From contig NW_027480450.1 of assembly GCF_051401765.1 (NCBI RefSeq), forward strand, positions 1,364,001-1,428,000: a stretch of DNA of 64,000 nucleotides, read 5' to 3'. Origin of the DNA: Calliopsis andreniformis. Lineage: Eukaryota > Arthropoda > Insecta > Hymenoptera > Andrenidae. The position numbers were made by a program, and so were the translations under genes. Shown here piece after piece: positions 1 to 10,003 of this stretch. The notes below the pieces were generated by a model, which was not told the DNA's origin, searched no databases, and worked only from the letters and a program-made list of their open reading frames with translations. Each line of letters starts with the position of its first letter. The stretch's first letter is position 1.

Positions 1-72
1 GTCAATACCCAATCCACAATCTTCAATCCTCAGTCCTCAATCCTCAATTCTCAATCCTCAATCCTCAACCCT

Positions 73-127
73 CAGACCGCGAACATTAATACTCAAACCT
101 CAGCCCTCGTCCTCAATCCACAACCCT
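73..127 (+). repeat. Second recurrent marker with 6-mer CGTCCT
   Basis: A 55-bp series of seven 7-mers and one 6-mer: CAGACCG, CGAACAT, TAATACT, CAAACCT, CAGCCCT, CGTCCT, CAATCCA, CAACCCT. Close versions (often CAAACAT or CAGACCA TAAACAT) recur throughout, for example near 597, 1396, 2120, 3594, 6197, 7656 and 15,000. The 6-mer at 108-113 shifts the heptamer register by one base, and its TAATACT unit supplies a stop codon that closes many open frames. Confidence 0.8.
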
Positions 128-868
128 CAATCCTCAATCCTTAATCTTCAATCATCAATATTCAATCTTCAATCCTCAATCCTCAATACTCAATCCTCAA
201 TCCTCAATCCTCAATCCTCAATGTTCAATCCTCAATAACCAATCCTCAATCTTCAATCCTCAATCCTCAATCCTCAATCCTCAATCCTCAATCCTCAATC
301 CTCAATCCTTAATCCTCAATCCTCAATCTTCAATCATCAATCCTCAATACACAATCTTCAATCCTCAATCCACAATCCTCAATCCTCAATTCTCAATCCT
401 CAATCCTCAATCCTCAATCCTCAATCCTCAATCCCCAATCTTCAATCCTCAATTCTCAATCCTCAATCTTCAATCCTCAATACTCAATCCTCAATCCTCA
501 ATCCTCAATCCTCATTCTTCAATTCTCAATACCCAATCCACAATCTTCAATCCTCAATCCTCAATCCTCAATTCTCAATCCTCAACCCTCAACACTCAGA
601 CCATAAACATTAATACTCAAACCTCAGTCCTCGTCCTCAGTCCACAACCCTCAATACTCAATCCTCAATCTTCAAGCATCAATATTCAATATTCAATCCT
701 CAATCCTCAATCCTCAATCCTCAATCCTCAATCCTCAATGTTCAATCCTCAATACCCAATCCTCAATCTTCAATCGTCAATCCTCAACCCTCAATCCTCA
801 ATCCTCAATCCTCAATCCTTAATCCTTAATCCTCAATCCTGAATCCTCAATCTTCAGCCCTGAGTCCT

Positions 869-1008
869 CAACAGTCAGTTGTCAATCCTCAGTTACCAAC
901 GAAATATCCTCAATTCACAGTTTTCAATACTCAATACTCAATCTGCAATCCTCAAATCTCTATCCACAAACATCAATTCTCATCACTCAACCCTCAACGC
1001 TCAGTCCC
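869..1008 (+). repeat. 140-bp landmark of 20 diverged heptamers (reference copy)
   Basis: Exactly 20 heptamers, rich in units that occur nowhere else in the array: CAACAGT, CAGTTGT, CAGTTAC, ATATCCT, CAATTCA, CAGTTTT, CAATCTG, CAAATCT, CTATCCA, CAAACAT and CATCACT. Related copies begin at 2399, 3859, 4999, 6458, 7919, 10598, 12059, 14641, 15249, 15780, 18362, 18970, 20380, 21330, 22790, 24223, 25363, 26503, 28886, 30416, 31876, 33016, 34475, 35943, 38622, 40083, 42665, 43273, 44683, 45319, 47695, 50050, 51580, 53040, 54180, 55639, 57100, 59779, 61240 and 63822. Spacing varies from 531 to over 2,600 bp. It could be an old diverged patch carried along by duplication, or a conserved protein-binding site; the sequence does not decide. 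Confidence 0.88.
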
Positions 1009-2239
1009 CAATCCTCAATCTTCAATCCTCAATCCTCAATCCTCAATCGTCAATCTTCAATCTTCAATCCTCAATACTCAATCTTCAATCCTCAGACCCC
1101 AATCCTCAATCTTCAATCCTCAATTCTCAATCCTCAATCCTCAATCCTCAATCCTCAATCCTCAATATTCAATATTCAATCCTCAATACTCAATCTTCAA
1201 TCCTGAATCCTCAACCCTCAATCCTCGATCCTCAATCCTCAATCCTCAATCTTCAATCCTCAATACTCAATCTTCAATACTCAATCCTCAATCCTCAATC
1301 CTCAATCCTCATTCTTCAATCCTCAATACCCAATCCACAATCTTCAATCCTCAGTCCTCAATCCTCAATTCTCAATCCTCAATCCTCAACCCTCAGACCG
1401 CAAACATTAATACTCAAACCTCAGCCCTCGTCCTCAATCCACAACCCTCAATCCTCAATCCTTAATCTTCAATCATCAATATTCAATCTTCAATCCTCAA
1501 TCCTCAATACTCAATCCTCAATGCTCAATCCTCAATGTTCAATCCTCAATACCCAATCCTCAATCTTCAATCCTCAATCCTCAATCCTCAATCCTCAATC
1601 CTCAATCCTCAATCCTCAATCCTCAATCCTTAATCCTCAATCCTCAAGCCTCAATCATCAATCCTCAATACACAATCCTCAATGTTCAATCCTCAATACC
1701 CAATCCTCAATCTTCAATCCTCAATCCTCAATCCTCAATCCTCAATCCTCAATCCTCAATCCTCAATCCTTAATCCTCAATCCTCAATCCTCAATCATCA
1801 ATCCTCAATACACAATCTTCAATCCTCAATCCACAATCCTCAAACCTCATTTCTCAATCCTCAATCCTCAATCATCAGACCTCAAACCTCAATCCTCAAC
1901 CCTCAGCCCTCATCCTCAATCCTCAATCTTCAATCCTCAATCCTCAATCCTCAATCCTCAATCTTCAATCCTCAATTCTCAATCCTCAATCTTCAATCCT
2001 CAATACTCAATCCTCAATCCTCAATCCTCAATCCTCATTCTTCAATTCTCAATACCCAATCCACAATCTTCAATCCTCAATCCTCAATCCTCAATTCTCA
2101 ATCCTCAATCCTCAACCCTCAGACCGCAAACATTAATACTCAAACCTCAGTCCTCGTCCTCAGTCCACAACCCTCAATACTCAATCCTCAATCTTCAAGC
2201 ATCAATATTCAATATTCAATCCTCAATCCTCAATCCTCA

Positions 2240-4839
2240 ATCCCCAATCCTCAATCCTCAATGTTCAATCATCAATACCCAATCCTCAATCTTCAATCCT
2301 CAATCCTCAATCCTCAATCATCAATCCTCAATCCTCAATCCTCAATCCTCAATCCTTAATCCTCAATCCTGAATCCTCAGCCTTCAGCCCTGAGTCCTCA
2401 ACAATCAGTTGTCAATCCTCAGTCACCAACAGAATATCCTCAATTCACAGTTTTCAGTTCTCAATACTCAATCTGCAATCCTCAAATCTCTATCCACAAA
2501 CATCAATTCTCATCACTCAACCCTCAACGCTCAGTCCCCAATCCTCAATCTTCAATCCTCAATCCTCAATCCTCAATCGTCAATCTTCAATCTTCAATCC
2601 TCAATACTCAATCTTCAATCCTCAATCCTCAATCCTCAATCATCAATCCTCAATCCTCAATCGTCATCCTTCAATCCTCAATACTCAATCTTCAACCCTC
2701 AATCCTCAATCCTCAATCCTCAATCCTCATTCTTCAATCCTCAATACCCAATCCTCAATCTTCAATCCTCAATCCTCAATCCTCAATTCTCAACCCTCAA
2801 CCCTCAGTCCTCAGTCCTCAAAACTCAATCCTCAGACATCAGCCCTCATCCTCAATCCTCAATCCTCAATGTTCAATCCTCAATCTTCAATCCTCAATAC
2901 TCAATCTTCAATCCTCAATACTCAATCTTCAATCCCCGATCCTCAATCCTCAATCCTCAATCATCAGACCTCAAACATCAATACTCAACACTCAGTCCTC
3001 GTCCTCAATCCACAGCCCTCAATACTCAATCCTCAATCTTCAATCCTCAATCCTCAATCCACAATCCTCAATCCTCAATCCTCAATCTTCAATCCTCAAT
3101 ACCTAATCTTCAATCCTCAATCCTCAGTCCCCAGTCCTTTATCTTCAATCCTCAGTCCCTAATCCTCAATCTTCAATCCTCAATCCTCAATCCTCAATCC
3201 TCAATCCTCAATCCTCAATCTTCAATCCTCAATACTCAATCTTCAATCCTCAGTCCTCAATACTCAATCCTCAATCCTCAAACCTCAATCCTCAATCCTC
3301 AATCTTCAATCCTCAATACTCAATCTTCAATCCTCAATCCTCAATTCTCAATCCTCAATACTCGATCCTTAATCGTCAACCCTCAATCCCCAATCCTCAA
3401 TCTACAATCCTCAATACTCAATCTTCTATCCTCAATCCTCAATCCTCAATCCTCAATCCTCAATCCTCAGCCCTCAATTCTTAACCTTCGATCCTCAATA
3501 CACAATCTTCAATCCTCAATCCTCAATACCCAATCCACAATCTTCAATCCTCAGTCCTCAATCCTCAATTCTCAATCCGCAATCCTCAACCCTCAGACCC
3601 GAAACATTAATACTCAAACCTCAGCCCTCGTCCTCAATCCACAACGCTCAATCCTCAATCCTTAATCTTCAATCATCAATATTCAATCTTCAATCCTCAA
3701 TCCTCAATACTCAATCCCCAATCCTCAATGTTCAATCCTCAATACCCAATCCTCAATCTTCCATCCTCAATCCTCAATCCTCAATCCTCAATCCTCAGTC
3801 CTCAAACCTCAATCCTGAATCCTCAATCCTGAAACCTCAATCTTCAGCCCTGAGTCCTCAACAGTCAGTTGTCAATCCTCAGTCCTCAACAGAATATCCT
3901 CAATTCACAGTTTTCAATACTCAATACTCAATCGGCAATCCTCAAATCTCTATCCACAAACATCAATTCTCATCACTCAACCCTCAACGCTCGGTCCCCA
4001 ATCCTCAGTCTTCAACCCTCAATCCTCAATCCTCAATCGTCAATCTTCAATCTTCAATCCTCAATACACAATCTTCAATCCTTAATCCTCAATCCTCAAT
4101 CATCAATCCTCAATCCTCAATGGTCAGTCTTCAATCCTCAATACTCAATCTTCAATCCTCAATCCTCAATCCTCAATCCTCAATCCTCATTCTACAATCC
4201 TCAATTCCCAATCCTCAATCTTCAATCCTCAATGATCAATCCTCAATTCTCAGTCCTCAACCCTCAGTCCTCAGTCCTTAAGCCTCAATCCTCAGCCCTC
4301 GGCCCTCATCCTCAATCCTCAATCCTCAATCCTCAATCCTCAACCTTCAATCCTCAATACTCAATCTGCAATCCTCAAATCTCTATCCACAAACATCAAT
4401 TCTCATAACTCAACCCTCAACGCTCAGTCCCCAATCCTCAATCTTCAGTCCTCAATCCTCAATCCTCAATCCTCAATCCTCAATCCTCAATCCTCAATCC
4501 TCAATCCTTAATCCTGAATCCTCAATCCTCAATCATCAATCCTCAATACACAATCCTCAATGTTCAATCCTCAATACCCAATCCTCAATCTTCAATCCTC
4601 AATCCTCAATCCTCAATCCTCAATCCTCAATCCTCAATCCTCAATCCTTAATCCTCAATCCTCAATCCTCAATCATCAATCCTCAATACACAATCTTCAA
4701 TCCTCAATCCACAATCCTCAATCCTCAATCCTCAATCCTCAATCCTCAATCCTCAATCCTCCATCCTTAACCCTCAATCCTCAATCATCAATCATCAATC
4801 CTCAATGCACAATCTTCAATCCTCAATCCACAATCCTCA
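2240..4839 (+). repeat. 2.6-kb tandem unit, copy I first
   Basis: Landmarks at 2399 and 3859 recur at 4999 and 6458, giving a period of 2,600 bp (2,599 after a one-base loss at 6312-6317). The period equals 372 heptamers minus 4, and the unit has four 6-mers: CATCCT at 2847, CGTCCT near 3000 and 3629, and CATCCT near 4307. Boundaries are approximate because they lie in uniform CAATCCT runs. Confidence 0.85.
4362..4431 (+). repeat. Half landmark (10 heptamers)
   Basis: The right half of the landmark only, from CAATCTG to CAGTCCC, with CATAACT replacing CATCACT. It follows CAACCTT CAATCCT CAATACT rather than the normal left half. Similar halves occur near 6,960, 11,100, 23,294, 24,726, 25,866 and 27,006. 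A CATCACT version occurs near 9,775, 13,915 and 17,636. Confidence 0.78.
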
Positions 4840-7438
4840 ATCCCCAATCCTCAATCCTCAATGTTCAATCCTCAATACCCAATCCTCAATCTTCAATCCT
4901 CAATCCTCAATCCTCAATCATCAATCCTCAATCCTCAATCCTCAATCCTCAATCCTTAATCCTCAATCCTGAATCCTCAATCTTCAGCCCTGAGTCCTCA
5001 ACAATCAGTTGTCAATCCTCAGTCACCAACAGAATATCCTCAATTCACAGTTTTCAGTACTCAATACTCAATCTGCAATCCTCAAATCTCTATCCACAAA
5101 CATCAATTCTCATCACTCAACCCTCAACGCTCAGTCCCCAATCCTCAATCTTCAATCCTCAATCCTCAATCCTCAATCGTCAATCTTCAATCTTCAATCC
5201 TCAATACTCAATCTTCAATCCTCAATCCTCAATCCTCAATCATCAATCCTCAATCCTCAATCGTCATCCTTCAATCCTCAATACTCAATCTTCAACCCTC
5301 AATCCTCAATCCTCAATCCTCAATCCTCATTCTTCAATCCTCAATACCCAATCCTCAATCTTCAATCCTCAATCCTCAATCCTCAATTCTCAACCCTCAA
5401 CCCTCAGTCCTCAGTCCTTAAAACTCAATCCTCAGCCATCAGCCCTCATCCTCAATCCTCAATCCTCAATGTTCAATCCTCAATCTTCAATCCTCAATAC
5501 TCAATCTTCAATCCTCAATACTCAATCTTCAATCCCCGATCCTCAATCCTCAATCCTCAATCATCAGACCTCAAACATCAATACTCAACACTCAGTCCTC
5601 GTCCTCAATCCACAGCCCTCAATACTCAATCCTCAATCTTCAATCCTCAATCCTCAATCCTCAATCCACAATCCTCAATCCTCAATCTTCAATCCTCAAT
5701 ACCTAATCTTCAATCCTCAATCCTCAGTTCCCAATCCTTTATCTTCAATCCTCAGTCCCTAATCCTCAATCTTCAATCCTCAATCCTCAATCCTCAATCC
5801 TCAATCCTCAATCCTCAATCTTCAATCCTCAATACTCAATCTTCAATCCTCAGTCCTCAATCCTCAATCCTCAATCCTCAAACCTCAATCCTCAATCCTC
5901 AATCTTCAATCCTCAATACTCAATCTTCAATCCTCAATCGTCAATTCTCAATCCTCAATACTCAATCCTTAATCGTCAACCCTCAATCCCCAATCCTCAA
6001 TCTACAATCCTCAATACTCAATCTTCTATCCTCAATCCTCAATCCTCAATCCTCAATCCTCAATCCTCAGTCCTCAATTCTCAACCTTCGATCCTCAATA
6101 CACAATCTTCAATCCTCAATCCTCAATACCCAATCCACAATCTTCAATCCTCAGTCCTCAATCCTCAATTCTCAATCCGCAATCCTCAACCCTCAGACCG
6201 CAAACATTAATACTCAAACCTCAGCCCTCGTCCTCAATCCACAACCCTCAATCCTCAATCCTTAATCTTCAATCATCAATATTCAATCTTCAGTCCTCAA
6301 TCCTCAATACTCAACCCCAATCCTCAATGTTCAATCCTCAATACCCAATCCTCAATCTTCCATCCTCAATCCTCAACCCTCAATCCTCAATCCTCAGTCC
6401 TCAAACCTCAATCCTGAATCCTCAATCCTGAAACCTCAATCTTCAGCCCTGAGTCCTCAACAGTCAGTTGTCAATCCTCAGTCCTCAACAGAATATCCTC
6501 AATTCACAGTTTTCAATACTCAATACTCAATCTGCAATCCTCAAATCTCTATCCACAAACATCAATTCTCATCACTCAACCCTCAACGCTCGGTCCCCAA
6601 TCCTCAGTCTTCAACCCTCAATCCTCAATCCTCAATCGTCAATCTTCAATCTTCAATCCTCAATACACAATCTTCAATCCTTAATCCTCAATCCTCAATC
6701 ATCAATCCTCAATCCTCAATGGTCAGTCTTCAATCCTCAAAACTCAATCTTCAATCCTCAATCCTCAATCCTCAATCCTCAATCCTCATTCTACAATCCT
6801 CAATTCCCAATCCTCAATCTTCAATCCTCAATCCTCAATCCTCAATTCTCAATCCTCAACCCTCAGTCCTCAGTCCTTAAGCCTCAATCCTCAGCTCTCG
6901 GCCCTCATCCTCAATCCTCAATCCTCAATCCTCAACCCTCAACCTTCAATCCTCAATACTCAATCTGCAATCCTCAAATCTCTATCCACACACATCAATT
7001 CTCATAACTCAACCCTCAACGCTCAGTCCCCAATCCTCAATCTTCAGTCCTCAATCCTCAATCCTCAATCCTCAATCCTCAATCCTCAATCCTCAATCCT
7101 CAATCCTTAATCCTCAATCCTCAATCCTCAATCATCAATCCTCAATACACAATCCTCAATGTTCAATCCTCAATACCCAATCCTCAATCTTCAATCCTCA
7201 ATCCTCAATCCTCAATCCTCAATCCTCAATCCTCAATCCTCAATCCTTAATCCTCAATCCTCAATCCTCAATCATCAATCCTCAATACACAATCTTCAAT
7301 CCTCAATCCACAATCCTCAATCCTCAATCCTCAATCCTCAATCCTCAATCATCAATCCTCCATCCTTAATCCTCAATCCTCAATCATCAATCATTAATCC
7401 TCAATGCACAATCTTCAATCCTCAATCCACAATCCTCA
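4840..7438 (+). repeat. 2.6-kb tandem unit, copy I second
   Basis: Second member of the pair starting at about 2,240. It differs by point changes (for example the landmark at 4999 has CAGTACT where 2399 has CAGTTCT) and by the shortened unit CAACCC at 6312-6317. Similarity to the first member stops near 7,440, where CAATTCT replaces the CAATCCC that follows CAATCCA in the first member. Confidence 0.83.
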
Positions 7439-8961
7439 ATCCTCAATTCTCAATCCTCAATCCTCAATCCTCAATCCTCAATCCTCAATCCCCAATCTTC
7501 AATCCTCAATTCTCAATCCTCAATCTTCAATCCTCAATACTCAATCCTCAATCATCAATCCTCAATCCTCACTCTTCAATTCTCAATACCCAATCCACAA
7601 TCTTCAATCCTCAATCCTCAATCCCCAATTCTCAATCCTCAACCCTCAACCCTCAGACCGCAAACATTAATACTCAAACCTCAGTCCTCGTCCTCAGTCC
7701 ACAACCCTCAATACTCAATCCTCAATCTTCAAGCATCAATATTCAATATTCAATCCTCAATCCTCAATCCTCAATCCTCAATCCTCAATCCTCAATGTTC
7801 AATCCTCAATACCCAATCCTCAATCTTCAATCGTCAATCCTCAATCCTCAATCCTCAATCCTCAATCCTCAATCCTTAATCCTCAATCCTGAATCCTCAA
7901 TCTTCAGCCCTGAGTCCTCAACAGTCAGTTGTCAATCCTCAGTTACCAACAGAATATCCTCAATTCACAGTTTTCAATACTCAATACTAAATCTGCAATC
8001 CTCAAATCTCTATCCACAAACATCAATTCTCATCACTCAACCCTCAACGCTCAGTCCCCAATCCTCAATCTTCAATCCTCAATCCTCAATCCTCAATCGT
8101 CAATCTTCAATCTTCAATCCTCAATACTCAATCTTCAATCCTCAGACCCCAATCCTCAATCTTCAATCCTCAATTCTCAATCCTCAATCCTCAATCCTCA
8201 ATCCTCAATATTCAATATTCAATCCTCAATACCCAATCTTCAATCCTGAATACTCAACCCTCAATCCTCGATCCTCAATCCTCAATCCTCAATCTTCAAT
8301 CCTCCATACTCAATCTTCAATACTCAATCCTCAATCCTCAATCCTCAATACTCAATCCTCAATCCTCAATCTTCAATCCTCAATACTCAATCTGCAATCC
8401 TCAATCCTCAATCCTCAATCCTCAATCCCCATTCTTCAATCCTCAATACCGAATCCCCAATCTTCAATCCTCAATCCTCAATCCTCAATTCTCAATACTC
8501 AATCTTCAATCATCAATATTGAATCTTCAATCCTCAATCCTCGATCCTCAATCCTCAATGCTCAGCCCTCAATGTTCAATCCGCAATAACTAATCCTCAA
8601 ATTTCAATCCTCAATCCACAATCCTCAATCCTCAATCCTCAATCCTCAATCCTCAGCCCTCAAACCTCAATCCTGAATCCTCAATCCTGAATCCTCAATA
8701 CCCAATCTTTAATCCTCAATCCTCAGTCCTCAAACCACAATTCTGAAACCTCAATCCTGGATCCTCAATCTTCAATCCTCAATCTCCAACCCTCAATCTT
8801 CAATCCTCAATCCTCAATCCTCAATCCTCAATCTTCAATCCTCAATACTCAATATTCAATCCTCTATCCTCAATCCTCAATCCTCAATCCTCAATCCTCA
8901 ATCCTCAATCCTCAATCCTCAATTTTCAATCCTCAATACTCAATCTGCAATCCTCAATCCT

Positions 8962-8969
8962 CAATACCT
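8962..8969 (+). repeat. 8-mer unit CAATACCT (register gain)
   Basis: The only recurring unit longer than 7 bp that I found. It is carried in every copy of the 9-kb region (also near 13,102, 16,823, 36,986, 41,126, 58,143 and 62,283) and offsets one of the 6-mer losses in the 4,140-bp and 3,721-bp periods. Confidence 0.75.
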
Positions 8970-9095
8970 CAATCCTCAATCCTCATTCTTCAATCCTCAG
9001 TACCGAATCCACAATCTTCAATCCTGAATCCTCAATCCTCAATTCTCAGTCCTGAATCCTCAATCCTGAATCCTCAAGCTTCAGCCCTCAGTCCT

Positions 9096-9235
9096 CAACA
9101 ATCAGTTGTCAATCCCCAATCGTCAATAGAATATCCTCAATTCACAGTTTTCAATACTCATTACTCAATTTGCAATCTTCAGATCTCTATCCACAAACAT
9201 CAATTCTCATCACTCAACCCTCAATACTCAGTCAC
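9096..9235 (+). repeat. Diverged landmark, type 2
   Basis: A 20-heptamer relative of the 869 landmark with CAATAGA, CATTACT, CAATTTG and CAGATCT in place of the usual units. Other copies begin at 13236, 16957, 37120, 41260, 58277 and 62417. A BglII-type AGATCT lies at 9181-9186. Confidence 0.82.
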
Positions 9236-9480
9236 CAATCCTCAAGCTTCAAACCTAAATCCCCAATCCTCAATCATCAGTCCTCAATCTTCAATCCTCA
9301 ATACTCAATCTTCAATCCTCAACCCTCAATCCTCAATCCTCAATCACCAATCCTCAATCCTCAATCCTCAATCCTCTATCGTCAATCTTCAATCCTCAAT
9401 CCTCAATCCTCAATCCTCAGTCCCCAAACCTCAATCCTGAATCCTCAATCCTGAATCCTCAATCTTCGGCCCTCAGTCCT

Positions 9481-9620
9481 CAACAATCAGTTGGCAATCC
9501 TCAATCCTCAATAGAATATCCTCAGTTCAGAGCTTTCAATTCGCAATACTCAATCTGCAATCTTCAAATCTCTATCCACAAACTACAATTCACATCACTC
9601 AACACTCAACACTCAGTCCC
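9481..9620 (+). repeat. Diverged landmark, type 3
   Basis: A 20-heptamer relative with CAGTTGG, GAGCTTT, CAATTCG and CAAACTA. It lies 385 bp after type 2 and is always paired with it: the other copies begin at 13621, 17342, 37505, 41645, 58662 and 62802. Confidence 0.82.
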
Positions 9621-10003
9621 CAATCCTGAATCTTCAATCCTCAATCCTCAATCCTCAATTCTCAATCCTCAACCCTCAGTCCTCAGTCCTTAAGCCACAA
9701 TCCTCAGCCCTCGGCCCTCATCCTCAATCCTCAATCCTCAATCCTCAATCCTCAACCTTCAATCCTCAATACTCAATCTGCAATCCTCAAATCTCTATCC
9801 ACAAACATCAATTCTCATCACTCAACCCTCAACGCTCAGTCCCCAATCCTCAATCTTCAGTCCTCAATCCTTAATCCTCAATCGTCAATCTTCAACCTTC
9901 AATCCTCAATGCTCAATCTTCAATCGTCAATCCTCAATACTCAATCTTCAATCCTCAAATCTCAACCCTCAATCCTCGATCCTGAACCCTCAATCCTCAA
10001 TCT

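Larger units (their letters stand above)
5864..10003 (+). repeat. 4.14-kb tandem unit, copy I first
   Basis: Landmarks at 6458, 7919, 9096 and 9481 recur 4,140 bp downstream. The unit overlaps the second 2.6-kb unit, so the two duplications are nested in time. The period is 592 heptamers minus 4: I count five 6-mers (about 6229, 6312, 6905, 7688, 9720) and one 8-mer (8962-8969), which sum to minus 4. The 8.6-9.9 kb part is the most variant-rich stretch of the superblock. Confidence 0.87.

Noticed and set aside
869..881. Inverted repeat CAAC-AGTCA-GTTG at the landmark start as a regulatory hairpin or recombination site
   Set aside because: Arms are only 4 bp. They arise from two adjacent variant units, CAACAGT and CAGTTGT, and some copies have CAACAAA or CAGTTGG instead.
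960..968. Landmarks as a replication origin or iteron array
   Set aside because: The DnaA-like 9-mer has one mismatch and derives from two ordinary units. There is no AT-rich unwinding region, no replication gene and no other origin feature in the window.
2200..2225. CAATATT CAATATT doublets as promoter -10 elements
   Set aside because: They are C-to-T and C-to-A variants of the repeat unit recurring in fixed context, without a spaced partner element or a downstream gene.
879..2372. Long + strand open frames (up to 599 codons) as real repeat-protein genes
   Set aside because: The heptamer is stop-free in all forward frames, overlapping frames encode the same SSILNPQ peptide in rotation, starts are TTG or incidental ATG in CAATGTT or CAATGCA units, and there is no ribosome-binding site or independent domain.
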